Source: Daucus carota subsp. sativus (Eukaryota; Streptophyta; Magnoliopsida; Apiales; Apiaceae). From it: a DNA stretch of 64,000 nt. The notes under the pieces were generated by a model. It had not been told where the DNA came from. It made no database searches and was given only the letters and a program-made list of their open reading frames with translations. Of this stretch, positions 44,324 through 57,489 are shown piece by piece. Position 1 is the first letter of the stretch. Each line of letters begins with the position of its first letter. Location: contig NC_030387.2 in the NCBI RefSeq assembly GCF_001625215.2, forward strand, positions 30,837,606 to 30,901,605. The letters are read 5' to 3'. The translations under genes were made by a program, and so were the position numbers.

Positions 44324-44509
44324 AGTATATCGATAGTTTTATTTACAACAATTTATAGCATATCAAACAACAGGTATCTCAAAATATTCTATAATTTTTT
44401 GAATTACTGCCTAATGGTCGAGAGAATATCACTTATGCATGTGAAAGGCAAGATAGGGACATATTTAGACTTCCCATAGTCATCTCCTGTTTTCATTTAT
44501 TATAACTAA

Positions 44510-44881
44510 GTGGCCGTTTGGCTGAGTTTATGACTTATGGCTTAACGTCATTTATGACTTAACGTGACTTATTTGATAAGCTAGAAGTTTAAAATGTCTG
44601 TTTGGTAATTTTGACTTATTAACGGCTTATGGGTTATTAAAATTATAATAATAAAAATACCTAAAAATAAAAGTGTTTTAGGAGTAACTTATGACTTATG
44701 GGTAATTTATATTAAAAAAAAGTTCAAAAAAATTAAGTCACTGGAAAGAGTACCCCAAACTAACTTCTGGCTTTAAGTCAACTTCGGGATTATTTCTACT
44801 TTAAGCCGGCTTTTGACTTATTACACAACAAGACATTTTTCATCTTAAAGTTGGAAAAGCGGGGGCTTAAAGGGGCAGGCT
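44510..44881. mobile_element. MITE-like insertion in copy C
   Basis: Starts GTGGCCGTTTGGCTGAG and ends GGGGCAGGCT, with CTAA on both sides. Copies A and B have the uninterrupted CCAACTAACACATTT. The ends are only weakly inverted. The GGCCGTTTGG start is common in plant PIF/Harbinger- or hAT-type MITEs, but the superfamily is not settled. Confidence 0.65.
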
Positions 44882-45494
44882 CTAACACATTTTTTCTTCC
44901 AATATAGCAATCTTAAACGACCGTTCTCTGTTCTTTGAATCCTCCATACCAGTAATTACTTATGTGGCTATATTAGAATACACAGAATCATAAGCCGCAA
45001 TAGTTTTCTTTCACCTTATTAAAACTGGCAACCAAAAATTAAACCATATGAAAAGAAGATAAAGAGATAGAGAAAAAATTAATGTGAAAATAGAAGTAAG
45101 AATGTGATCCATCTATGAATTTTAATTACCGTTCTACTTCCTAGGGCAAGAGTAGATTTTGATTGGATGCCATTTTTAATTTTTGCCTTGGCTTTTTGAA
45201 TTTTGATTTTTGGTAGATTTTTCAATTTTTTGTGAGTTTTATTTCCTATCAATTTTGACAAGTTTTGATTCACCCTAATTTTAAATTCATTTATAATCAT
45301 TTCAAATCTTTTACTTTGGGCGGATTTTTGATATTGGTAGGTTTTGATCCGGCCACATATTTAATTTTTTCATAAATTTTTAGGAATTTGTAAAAAAATT
45401 AATCAACAAAATCAACCAAAAAATATAATGAAAATTTTTTTATTTCTTATATTTTATTAATATCGGTTAGAAATGCCTACATGATATGTGGATT

Positions 45495-45496
<2 letters not shown>

Positions 45497-45539
<43 letters not shown>
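45497..45539. repeat. (AT)n microsatellite
   Basis: A pure AT run inserted within the copy-C equivalent of 26987, absent from copy A. Confidence 0.95.
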
Positions 45540-45541
<2 letters not shown>

Positions 45542-46624
45542 CAATAAAAAAGGTAGGTGGGTCTTTGAAAACATTAGTCCTAATCATCTCTATATATTGA
45601 TCATCGGAAGTAATTTTTTTTAATCCAAAATATGTAATTCCAAAATGAATAATAAATTTGATTAGCAAATCAATATCGTTTTAACATCTATATTTAAATC
45701 ATATAAAAGTCCTCCTATCATAAAATCTTAAAACTTGCATGAATCTTTAATAATGTAAAATGATGAATATTGACATAAATTTTAATTAATTATTAAGATA
45801 CTAATTTAATATTGTGTAATTTCAGAATATTTCACAAAAATTCTAACAAAATATCTTTTATTGTTAGAATTAAAAAAATCAATATGAATTATTTCTTCAT
45901 ATCTAATTCAACGAATCTAACTAAGAGATCATTTGTTTTGGTCAATGAGTAAAATTTTGATCTAGTGATAAATTTAAATGTCCAACAGATGATTTTGTTT
46001 GTTAAAATAATTTTTTTAAATGACACAGTTTATTGTTTTTCAAGATTAATTATTATTAGTTCAATATATTGGAAAAAAATATCATTACTTATTTTAACAT
46101 GACACATTATTTGATTAGTTCATATGTCATTTAGAATATCGGCGCATAATTTTTAGTTATATTAGTTCATTTATAAATAGTAATCTCATGTTATTTTGAT
46201 GTAAAATTAATAATCATTTTAATAACCATGTGTAATTTATGAAAAATGATATAGATATTATTAATAAAAAATTATTTAGTTAGTTTTAAATATAGATAAT
46301 TCTCATAATGAGGATATTCACATAAGTAAAAATGAGTATAAAAAGATCGTTACTACTTGTAATTCTATTACTATTCAATTCAATAATAGTAGTGTGGACA
46401 AAAAGAAGTTACCAAACACTTTTTATTCACTTCTGAGAGCTTGTTCACTATTCAACAAATGGGCCCTAAAACAATAAAAATAAAATTATATGAAAATCTC
46501 TCTTCCAACTTATTCACTCCAGTGGACTCGTTTACCCATAAACAAATGGGCCTAAATAAAAATCAAAATATATATAAATCCATCTTCCTGCTGTATAAAT
46601 TGTCTAGTTTCTAGGGTTACACAT

Positions 46625-47954
46625 ATGGCTTTTATCACAGGTTGCGGCGCAGCCATTGTTGATGAGTCTCTAGACAAGGAGTTAGAAGAGTCTGATGATA
46701 AAGAACCGGAAGACCGGAAAGGTGATATCTATAGATCTATATTCTATATACATCTCTATAAAATTTTTAAAATTTTGTTGTTGCTTTTAAATTTTTTTTT
46801 GGGTTAATCTTTTTTTTTTGTTCCTAGAAGGCCTAGCTAAATCGCTATTATGTTTAGGATTTTCTTATCCAAATTTTTAATTAATTTTTTTAGCAAAGTC
46901 GGTATCACATTTTTTCAGTATATTTATGTTTGTAACTACATGGAAAATGTAACTGTAATATGATCGTTAAGTTCCATTTTTTGTTTGAAAACAATTCAAC
47001 ATAAATGATAGTTTTTGATTTTTTATTATAATTTATTTTACGATGAGTATTGAATTGATAATTTTCTGTTTGTGGACATTATTTCAGATTTTTGGCATGT
47101 GGGTTGTTTAGGGTGCATCAAATGGAGGCTCATTCCATCAAATGAAAGTTACGAGGATATAAATGAATACATACCGGAGCAACATATGAAATATTAGGTG
47201 TTGTGTTGTTTTTGTAAGTATAACTTAGTCTTAGTAATCTTTTTTCTAAAAAATCAATTTAATGTATTTCTAATCAATGATAAAACTTAATATTGCTACC
47301 AATTACATATTAATATAGTTGCTTGCATGATATGATTGGTTTTTGTAGTCATATATACCCCTCATTCTTGTAAATATGAAATTTTTTGTGCAGTATTATT
47401 TTGAAAGTGAATAATTTAGTAGTTGTGCACCTTCATAAATGGATAGTCGATTTTGATTTCATAAATCTTCTTATTAGTCCCAATTATAGTAGATGCCATG
47501 TATTTTAAGGACAAATACCCTTTGATTGTAACTAGGTCACATTTCATGTACTCTTGCTCAGCTTTATTTTTTTATTTGTGGCTTGTGACCGATCTTTTCT
47601 ATTTGTGTTCGTAGGGTGGCTAGCAAGCTGGACGGAAGACGAGGATTTCGAAAAGAAAGAGGAAATCAAAATTTTTGTAATGGTAAAATCTTGAATCTAC
47701 TTATTGTCATTTTCTACATACATAAAATCTAGGAAACTTTTCTTCAATGATCAGCTCACAATTTATTGTGGCACACATTGAATTTTCTCTCTAAAATTCC
47801 CACATCAAGTATATCTAATATCTTCAAATAAATTTATGATGGATATTTTTAGCATAACTCACCTATCATATTCTTTTGTGTTCAGGTAACATCTATAAAT
47901 GAAATACTTGAAACAAATAATGAAGAAAATGCTCCAAAAAGGATTATTTTAAGG
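46625..47954 (+). pseudogene. Spliced N-terminal exons of repeated gene family (copy C)
   Basis: Exon 1, 46625-46721, encodes MAFITGCGAAIVDESLDKEL then KEPEDRKG. Exon 2, about 47617-47683, encodes GWLASWTEDEDFEKKEEIK. Exon 3, about 47886-47954, encodes INEILETNNEENAPKR. The same introns and splice borders occur as at 28746-30096. It leads into the exon-rich start of copy B, so this could be the least damaged member of the family, but no continuous frame to 48809 could be assembled. Confidence 0.5.
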
Positions 47955-48306
47955 TAATGTTATCTTACTTTTATATAATGAAATTATTCCATGTTAATTG
48001 ATATACATTGTTAGGTAAAGAACTTGAAAAATCATATAAAGAGAATTTTTTCAATATATTTTTTTACTTGCTTACATTTGATGGGGTTAGTGAGTATTAA
48101 AAAGCAAGAGGAAAATTTTATGTATGAGTAAGGCGAAAAGCTTGAAGCTAGATACCATCATATTCAGGTATTATTTGATGGTTGTTAGTGTCAAACCCAA
48201 GTACAACTAGCTAATATGATAAGTAGTCAATAAACTCTAGGAACCAATCTGAAAGATTAAAATCTCCGCCTAGACACTCTTATGACCCCAGTTTACTGAG
48301 AAAACA

Positions 48307-48809
48307 CTCTCGAGAAGCAGAGCTGCCAAGGAAACAATCCCAAGATCCAGGGCCACGAAGACCACCTTGCAGACCAGAGTCTGACCACGACCATCAAAAA
48401 GAACAACCCCCCACCATCAAGAAGACCGTGACGCCCACAAATCGGAGTCATTATCCACCACACCCCGATGCGTCAAGCTGAACCACTACTAAAACTCAGC
48501 TGTACCAGTGTCAAAGACGAGAAGAGTTGCCCTGAGCATGAGGTAGCACGCAAGAAGCTAAAAACCGTGACCTCCTCTTCTGCAGCTCTCTCAGATGAAC
48601 ACGAAGAAGATCATCATAAAAACCGGGCAGCAAAGGCGGCACCAAAGAATATCATTAGCAGCACCAGTGGTGATCATGTAGAAAAATGCTACCAGTACAA
48701 TGCTGAGGATGATGAGTCAAGTGAAGATGAAGAAGATGATCGCCACTTCAAGACGCGGCCATCAAGGTATGTCGCGGTAGAGGAGGAAAGGCATTTTAGC
48801 AGACGATAA
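48307..48809 (+). pseudogene. Copy-B counterpart of the acidic/basic exon, with premature stop
   Basis: The 48307-48460 segment matches the Lys/His-rich exon at 7575. The 48468-48809 frame begins MRQAEPLLKLSCTSVKDEK and continues into the acidic stretch seen at 1-230. A TAA at 48807-48809 replaces the TCA of copy A, so this copy ends where A reads on for about 50 codons. The product is unrecognised. Confidence 0.5.
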
Positions 48810-49700
48810 AAACGAAGAGAAAAGGGCAGTCATGGCAGCCATAGTCACAAGAGAAGAGTTTTTATTCTGAAGTTTGAAACTCCTTGCCACGTGAAGAGTT
48901 ATTACTTGCTAGAATTGATATCTTTCACTATGCGCAGGCCAAGGCCTTCTTTCTAGTTGAGTGTGGAAACAACAAAGAAACACCGTAGAGTGCGCTAAAA
49001 AATGATGTGATATTGAGTATTTGAGTGTTACCTTTTCTTTTACCTTTATTACATTGCAAATTTCATCTATATTAGATTTTTAATAAGTAGACCAAACGTA
49101 GGAGTGTTGTGGACCATGTTGTACGGGAGAATATCATATGCACAGGTACTAAGAGATTATAATACTTCAGAATATTTTTTTCGTTTCTTTTTCTAATTGT
49201 CGGATTGGATCCTTTTTGGTATTTAATTTCAGAATGAACTATTCAAATTATTTCATTTTTGATGATGAGTAATGTCCATTTCTCTAACTTGCATCTTATT
49301 TTAGGAAATAGCTCCTACATTTATATAATTCGCAGATTATATAATGTAGTGTACATTTACATAATGTAGGAGCTATTCCCTACATTTACACAGATATGAG
49401 GCGATATCAGAAGAGCACGAGAGGCTCAAAAAATATGTGTCAATATGAGAGTTTGAAACTCCTTGCCACATGAAGAGTTATTATTTGCGGGAATTAATAT
49501 ACTATGCAGGCCAAGGCCTTATTTCCCTAGTTGAGTGTGGAAACAACAAAGAAACACTGTAGAGTGCGCTAAAAAAAAGGTGTGATATTGAGTACTTGAG
49601 TTTTACCTTTTCTTTTACCTTTATTACATTGCAAATTTCATCTATATTAGAGTTATGTTTCTATTGTAGCCTTACTGGTTTATTTCTTGTTGAGTCAGGA

Positions 49701-49868
49701 ACAATGATTGGCACCGGTTACTTTGCTTGTGCGTGGACTCCAAGATGGCACCAAATTGTTTTGGATGTCATACCATTAGGCAAGGGACTTTGGTCCACAT
49801 TTGAAGTTCAAAGGTACTTCTTTGAACATCCATGCGAGGAATGGGAAGGAGTCGCAGAAACCAATTAG
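49701..49868 (+). pseudogene. MBD-like C-terminal exon relic (unit 1, copy B)
   Basis: Identical in protein to 1139-1306, including PLGKGLWSTFEVQRYFFEHP and the stop. Confidence 0.4.
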
Positions 49869-50079
49869 ACAATTGTACAATGGTGGTTACTCATATATAT
49901 GGACTTCGAGCAAGACCAAGGGAATGGTGGTTACACGTGTATGAACTTCTAGCAAGACCAAGGGAGAAGGACCTAGGCAAGGTTTAAAACTAGTTTATGC
50001 TTTATACCATTTGTTAGTAGTCAAGTGTGTTAGTACAACAGTTCTATCAGGCCTCGCGTTGAAAAACTAAGCTAAATTT

Positions 50080-52664
50080 TCAGATTTGGGAACTTAAAGA
50101 ATCTCATGGTTTTATCAAGAAGATAAATTAGGGAGAATGGTGCATTCTACAATTGTAATTGGTTTGTTGACCAGGGTAAAGAAGCTGTTGTTACTTTGGA
50201 AAAACATATTACTCAAAATGTAGGTGGATAAGTTCAATTCTAATTAAAGTATTTGTTGTTGAATAAAAAAAATGTCTAATTATTTATTTTTTTTAGCCGG
50301 TGATATTCAGTTTGCAAGGTTTTTTCCAAATATTTTTTTACAGGTATATTCTCTTTCGGGTGCATGGTTACAAAGTCCATCTAGATTTTTATTTTTTAAC
50401 TTGAAAAGGAAAACTTAGTTAGAAGATTTCATGTAATAAAACTTATAAGTTATAAAAAAAACATTGTTATATAAACTAAAGCATAACAAGACAACGGAAT
50501 TAGTCGTCTTTTTATTAATGATAAAAATCATTTACCCACTTTTGTTTTTTCTAAATTCTTCTCGAGTTCATTTGTATTTATTAAAGATCATGATATTCTT
50601 GTCCATATGACACACAAAAATAAAGAAACACACCATTTGACAAGATTATTGCATGACAATAGAGGTAGCCAAATAAAAAAAATAATTGACTGATTATTTA
50701 CTTATTTAGAAGCTAAACAGTCAAAAAGTTATATGTTAAGTTAGTTGTGCTATTTGTTTTGTGACACTGGAGCTTACATGTGTAAAGAAAGTAAATCAAA
50801 GTGAGAGTGTGTGGAGCAGTGTAGTAAAGTAGGAACACTCCAAGGATGGTAGCAGAAGAGTTATTGTGAGAGACGATGAAATGAAAGTAGTCGTTAGAGG
50901 CCATTCTTTAAAACATTTTGAATTTGGTTGGGCGCAGAAGTTATTAAAAATTTCACTATTCCTTATTGTTGTTGTTGAGCTATTTTTGCTTTTTTAAATA
51001 TCAGTTATTCTTTCATGTTCAGCTAACATCTATTAGTGAAGTACTTGAAGCAAATAATGAAAAAAATGCTCCAAAAATAGACACAATATATATATTTCAA
51101 GGTAATATTATTTTACTTTTATATAATGAAATTATTATATATTAATTGATTATGGAATTTGTGTTAAGGGTTGATACGGTTATGTTCTTAAAAATTTGTT
51201 GGCTTATACACATTGTTAGGTACAGAACTCTCGAGAAGCAGAGCTGCCAAGGAAACAATCCCAAGATCCAGGCCACGAAGGCCACCTTGCAGACCAGAGA
51301 GTCTGACCACGACCATAAAAAAGAACAACCCCGCCATGAAGCCCACCACCATCAAAAAGACCGTGACGCCCACAAATCGGAGTCACTATCATTAGCAGCA
51401 CCAGTGGTCCATAGTCACAAGTAGAGACGAGAGAGGAGGGTGGCGCGTGCCAAACGTAGGAGTGTCGTGGACCATGTTGTACATTACAGGAGAATATCAT
51501 ATGCACGGGTGCTAAGAGATCGTAATACTTCGGAATATTTTTTTTCGTTTCTTTTTCTAATTGTCGGATTGGATCCTTTTCGGCATTTAACTTCAGAATG
51601 AACTATTCAAATTATTTCATTTTTGATGATGAGTAATGTTCATTTCTCTAACTTGCATCTTATTTTATGGAATAGCTCCTACATTTATATAATTCACAAA
51701 TTATATAATGTAGTGTACATTTACGAAATGTAGGAGCTATTCCCTACATTTACACAGATTTGAGGCCATATAAGAAGAGTACGAGAGGCTCAAAAAATAT
51801 GTGTTAATATGAGAGGTTTGAAACTCCTTGCCAGGTGAAGAGTTATTATTTGCGGGAATTGATATTTTTCCCTATGCAGGCCAAGGCCTTATTTCCTTAG
51901 TTGAGTGTGGAAACAACAAAGAAACACTGTAGAGTGCGCTAAAAAAAGGTGTGAATATTGAGTATTTGAGTGTTACCTTTTCTTTTACCTTTATTGCATT
52001 GCAAATTTCATCTATATTAGATTTTTAAAAATGTTTGTTATTAGAGTTATGTTTAGCCTTACTGGTTTATTTCTTGTTGAGTCGGGAACAATGATTGGCA
52101 CCGGTTACTTTGCTTGTGCGTGGACTCCAAGTTGGCACCAAATTGACTTATTGTGTTAAAGGAGAGGTTGTGTCTGATTTCAGTTACATTTTATATATGA
52201 TGCGTGGATGGTTACTCATTAATTTTTGTAACTGAGTTTAGGTTGCAGGATATACTTAATGGCTACAAGCAGGGGAATGGTGTAGACTGTAGCAGCTCGC
52301 GAGTTGCGTCCTAAGCTGTCAGGTGATGTTGAACCTGATATTCGGCTGGATGGCAGCAGGTTATGGGCAATTGAAAGGCCTATCATTGCTCAAGCCCCTT
52401 TTAGGTGGGAGCCGCTTCTAAGAATTATGGGTTTTGAATGTCTGTACCATTAGGCAAGAGACTTTGGTCCATATTTGAAGTTCAAAGGTACTTCTTTGAA
52501 TTAACATCCATACGAGGAGTGGGAAGGAGTGGCAGCAACCAAGTGGACAATTGTACAATGGTGGTTACTCATATATATGGACTTCTAGCAAGACAAAGGG
52601 AGAAGGACGAGCGAAGGTTTAAAACTAGTTTATGCTTTATACCATCTGTTAATAGTCAAGTGTG
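50080..52664 (+). pseudogene. Degenerate duplicated gene unit, copy B
   Basis: Counterpart of 6428-8999. The EANNEENAPK-type exon is at about 51025, with AAT GAA AAA in place of AAT GAA GAA. The His/Lys-rich terminal exon is 51221-51424, the LDGSRLWAIE segment about 52277-52429, and the FEVQRYFFE block 52438-52547. No full frame. Confidence 0.5.
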
Positions 52665-54260
52665 TTAGTACAACAGTTCTATCAGGCCTCGTGTTGAAAA
52701 TCCAAGCTAATTTTTCAGATTTGGGAACTAAAAGAATCTCATGGTTTTATCAAGAAAAAAATTTAAGGAGAATGGTGCATTTTACAATTGTAGTTGGTTT
52801 GTTGACGAGGGTACAGCTGTTGTTACTTTGGAAATATATATCACTGAAAATGTAGGTGGATAAGTTCAATTCTAATTGCAGTATTTGTTGTTGAATAAGA
52901 AAAATGTCTAATTATTTATCTTTTTAGGTGGTGATATTCACTTTGCAAGTTTTTTTTTCAAATATTTTTTTTACTTGTATATTCTCTTTCAGATATGTAT
53001 GGTTACAAAGTCCATCTAGATTTTTACTTTTTGACTTGAAAATGAAAACTTAGTTGGAATCATTAACCCACTTTTATTTATTCTAAATTCTTCTCGTTTA
53101 ATTGAGATCATTTGTATTTATTAAAAATCATGATCTTGTGGGTATGGCACAGAAAAATAGAGAAACACCCCATTTGACAAGATTATTGTATGATAATAGA
53201 GGTAGCCAAATAAAGATAAAAAATAATTGACTGATTATTTACCTACTTAGAAGCTAAACAGTCAAAAAGTTATATGTTAAGTTGATTGTGCTATTGTTTT
53301 TGTGACACTGGTGCTTACCATGTGTAAAGAAAGTAAATCAAGTGAGACGGTGTGGAGCAGGGGAGTAGAGTGAAAACACTTCAAGGATGGTAGCAGAAGG
53401 GTTATTGTGAGAGACGATGAAAGTAGTCGCTAGAGGCCATTCTTTAAAACATTTTGAATTTTGTTGGGCAGAAGTTATTAAAAATTTCACTATTCCCGGT
53501 TGTTGTTGTTAGCTATTTTTTATTTTTTAAATATCAGTTACTGTAAAACGCCAGTGGTTGAATACTTCTCTTCATGAATAATACATAAATTTTAGTGCAT
53601 TTTATTGCCATTCATGTCCACATTTAGTATTAAACAATCAATCTTTTCTACTTGAAATCTTGTTCTTTTTTATAAGATAGTTTTACTGAGGCGGGTAATT
53701 GGATTCCAAGAAAAGCAAAGATATGACGACTTCCATGATTTGAGGTGCATGGCTTCCATTTATTATAATCATTATATTGAATTGTGAAACACGACTAAAG
53801 CGTAACTGTGATACCACCTTCAAGGCTTACTGTGACCTACTGTAAATCAAGTAGAAGGTCTTGGTATTAGCTGAAAATTTTAAAGCTCGAACTGTCAAGG
53901 GCTTGGAAACCCTTGGACAGTCAATGCTCTCAGGGAGTGGGTGCTGGAGGGGAAGGCTAGATATAACTTCTTTGTCGAGACAATGACTAATGTATATAGA
54001 TCGGAACATGTACAAATATTTGTAGTTTTGTTAAAGGGTTTGTTTAAGTAGTGCAATTTTAGTGTATTGAGATTGCATACTCTTTTTAACAACTAGTAAT
54101 GTTTCAAATCCAAATCGATGAGTATCCACATAAATTTTAGTTAATTTTAAAATTTTCGTTAAATGTCATTTGATATCAAAATATTATTAAAAATCTTAAC
54201 CGAATATCTTTGATTTTTAATATCCTAAAAAAATTCAATACAATCTGCACACCAAATACG

Positions 54261-54509
54261 ATGAGTAGTCTAGCCAAGGGAGGTAATGGCACGGGCAACA
54301 AGGCTAGCCCGCCAGGACAACAACAACAGATGCCATTTTGGGGTTGGGGTCCGTATGCAAATTATGGGTGGTCTCAATGGGCTACTCCACCATGCCCTAT
54401 GCCTACCCAAGGATGGGCTCGACCTCCCCCTTCTAATAACAAACCTGGTGTAGAGATGACAAACAGCTACAAAATTCAAAATATTTACCATTATATCTAT
54501 AATAGATAA
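54261..54509 (+). pseudogene. Ty1/copia polyprotein fragment, copy B
   Basis: Same protein sequence as the fragment at 21557-21805 (PPCPMPTQGWARPP). Truncated, with no other retroelement domains. Confidence 0.6.
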
Positions 54510-55566
54510 AAAGTACAGTGGTGGTAGTATACTAGTGCTTTATATTCACCCATGATTAATATGCAGTAGGAAAAGGAGACATATAAAAGAGTTCTAATAA
54601 AGATACCTTAGTTTTTGAAGCATATGCCGTGAAGTAATTAATATACTTTACCCATGCATGTTAGCCCTGAAAACCAACAAAATCAGAAAGTTTATCAGCT
54701 TCCAATCATTTATAAAACTAAGTCTTCTTTATTTACAGTTTAACAATAATAAAAGGCTATCCATATATAACAACTAAATCCTACTTATAATAAATTTTAA
54801 TATTATACCAATAGATTATGTTGGGTGCACATCAAGGATATACTACAAGAAAACAGAACATGCTAAAAAATTACATTTTGTTCAGCAGTTTTTAAAATCC
54901 TAAATTATATCCTATATTTGAAGAAGCAGCAGTTTTTAAAATCCTAAATTATATCCTAGAGCTTATGAATCTATCAGATTAATATATGCGCGTCCAGGAT
55001 GTGATTAATTTAATATTGTGGAAATTAATTTGCTGTCCTGTAATCCTGTGAGTAGTTGAAATGAGAAAGAAACTTATGCATTAATGAAATTTAAGCTGAG
55101 TTGCATTTTTTGAGAGAACAATCTGTCCTTTGCGACTCTATATGGGTGATTTTTCATCCATTGTTAATCAATTCATAACAGCAAAGCTCTGTTTCTATTT
55201 TGTAGAGGCAGTATACACTGAGGGAGTTGTACTATAATAAATAACAAAGGATAATCAATCCTGTGGGCTTTGTTATCTGGACTCAGCTTGTAGCCTTAAC
55301 CAACCAACTGCAAACACAGTTTGTTATTAAAAAATGGCACAACTTAGATGTGTTGTTGAAGAGAATGGCATCATGCCATTATCAGTGAGAGCCAAGACGT
55401 ATTGAGAAAGATTAGAATCAGTGAGATGCCTTGGGACATAGAGGAAACTGTCCAAGGTTTTTTTGCCAATTCGAGATGTTGTGTGAATTAGTGTCTTGTG
55501 TTAAAGGAACTAGAGACGTTGTTGGACTATGACACATCGATTTGCAGTGAGCAACAGGATCTTGTC

Positions 55567-56307
55567 CATAGTTACATGGGTCGAGGTTCGATTCGATACC
55601 GGGGACGAAATCGGATACGCGAAACATTAGTTTCAGTGAATCCGGTACGACGGAACGTTTGGGTACGAAGGAACGTACGGGTACGATGACTTATTTAAAA
55701 AAAATTAATATATTTAAATATTTTACAGTAAATATACAGTTTAATCAATAATTTATACATTAATTAATATATTTTTAAAATTATATTAAATAAAATTGTT
55801 TTGAAATATCTTTTATGATTTATGAAGTGATTGGGCCGAAAAGGGCTATCATCAAACAATATGTATTTGCAAGTTGCAACAGTCACTGTTAATTCATTTT
55901 AAAATGTATTGGGCTTGGAGATAAAAAGCCCAACACATATACCCTAGTAATCCTTTTATTGGCGGCCGATTGTGTTGCATATACTTACAGTACAGATATA
56001 CACACACCCACCATTACTTTTCATCTTCACTCATTTTCTTCTTCTTTTGTGCATACAATCACAGCAAACGAAAAGTCAGAATCATCTAAATCATAGATCT
56101 GTTTATTCCCAGCAAGAACAATGGTGCGTACATTAAATCTGATGTTTTTCTTCTTAAAATAAACTTGGTCGTCGGAGTTTGTATGGTTCGCCGGAATTGA
56201 CGAACCGGACGCGAATTATGGCGACCTGGGTCGGAAACGACCCGTGTTCCGGGTCGAACGAACTGGTTCGGGATACGTGGGGGCGTACCCGTTTCCTTGT
56301 AACTATG
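55567..56307. mobile_element. hAT-like non-autonomous element with apparent captured promoter
   Basis: Inverted ends CATAGTTACA and TGTAACTATG are flanked by an 8-base ATCTTGTC duplication (55559-55566 and 56308-56315). Copy A has one uninterrupted ATCTTGTC at about 22858, so this is a clean 741-bp insertion. The centre is not transposon-like. It contains TGGGCC (55832), GGGCTT and AAGCCCAAC (55911-55934), ACCCTAG (55941), a pyrimidine-rich leader and ATG|GTGCGT at 56121. Site II (TGGGCY) plus telo-box-like motifs and an intron right after the ATG are typical of ribosomal-protein and other growth-linked plant genes. Which gene is not known. Confidence 0.8.
56121..56123 (+). promoter_or_regulatory. 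Captured start codon followed by a 5' splice site
   Basis: AACAATGGTGCGTAC places an initiator codon in good plant context directly before a GTGCGT donor. The upstream 300 bp have promoter-like motifs. If transcribed, it could splice into flanking sequence. Confidence 0.4.
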
Positions 56308-56708
56308 ATCTTGTCAGTAGACTGGAGCCTCTGCCAGACAATGGTTCCAAATCTGATCTGTAATTCTCAGTTTCTTGGTTGATAAGGGACTAAATTAACT
56401 CAGTATTATGACCTAAGAAAGTGAAAGCGCATAAATTAGTTAGTGTGATAAATAAAGCTCTGTTACTTCACGATGGTCCAATCCCCCAAACTATTCTAAT
56501 GTTTCCTCCAGACTATTATGATGCTGAAGTAGAGCACATTTCTGCTCTACAGAACTCTAGTTTCGATGAAATCAGCTATTGGAGGATTTACTTCTGATTC
56601 TAACAAACCACATGGTGCTTGACAATGAAAGAACATACAGGACTAGAAAGAGACATGTACTAGTTCATGCTGCTATAGCCTATAAGATTGTTTACTTATT
56701 TGTATATA

Positions 56709-56958
56709 CTCCCTCCGTCCCCCTGAGTAGTATACATTGGGGACGGGGACGCGGCACGGACTTTAATGCTCCTGTAAAGTGTAGTTGTGTAATTTATTTT
56801 TGAAATTTTCTTTTTTTGAATTAAAGTTTGGATGTTATATTTTTATTCAGAAAAAGAAAATCTCAAAAATAAATTACGGAACTATATTTTATAAGAGCAT
56901 TGAAATGCGTGTCGAGCAGTTGAAAAGAAACGTATACAATTAAATGGGACGGAGGGAG
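56709..56958. mobile_element. Stowaway-type MITE, copy B
   Basis: CTCCCTCCGTCCCC start and GGGACGGAGGGAG end with TA flanks; partner of 23256-23505. Confidence 0.92.
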
Positions 56959-57489
56959 TAACATATAAATAGCATAGTGCAGTACATAGAATCTAAACCG
57001 ACAAGGCCAAAACCTAAATCAAAACAAGTATAGAATGAGCTTCATATGTGAAACAAATCCAATTAAGATAGAACCCAAATCAAACCTAGAAAGTTAGGAG
57101 AATTCAATTGACAACCTAAATTATAAAATCCCAAACTAAGAGATACAAAGAATTAAGAGATACAAAGATACATACTAATTGAACTGAAGCTTCTGACGAC
57201 AGCCTCCAATAGCTTCCGATTTGTACCCTGGGATGAACTAGGTGTGGATCGCTCTGCACTGTCCCTCTCCTCTGGACATACATGTTTGTGTGTAAAATAA
57301 AAATAACCGACAGTTTTACTTAATTAAATAATTATAAGTAAAAGGTTCTAATAATACGTTTACTAATATAGCGCTTATAACAACGCTTTACTACTCCTTA
57401 AATAAATAAATAAAATATAAATTAATTATTTAAAAAATGGTTTCTTGATTAACGTTCGAAGAAACGTTATGCAACATGGTCTTTAGATA

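Larger units (their letters stand above)
43945..48300. repeat. Segmental duplication copy C (diverged)
   Basis: Runs parallel to 60025-60180 of copy B, then to 26160-27360 and 28073-30400 of copy A, with frequent substitutions and indels. It lacks the LINE at 27369-28072 and carries its own insertion at 44510-44881. It is joined head-to-tail to copy B near 48300. Greater divergence than A versus B means an older duplication. Confidence 0.8.

Noticed and set aside
44234..44479. ORF across the (TA)n tract
   Set aside because: Low-complexity Ile-Tyr translation of a microsatellite.
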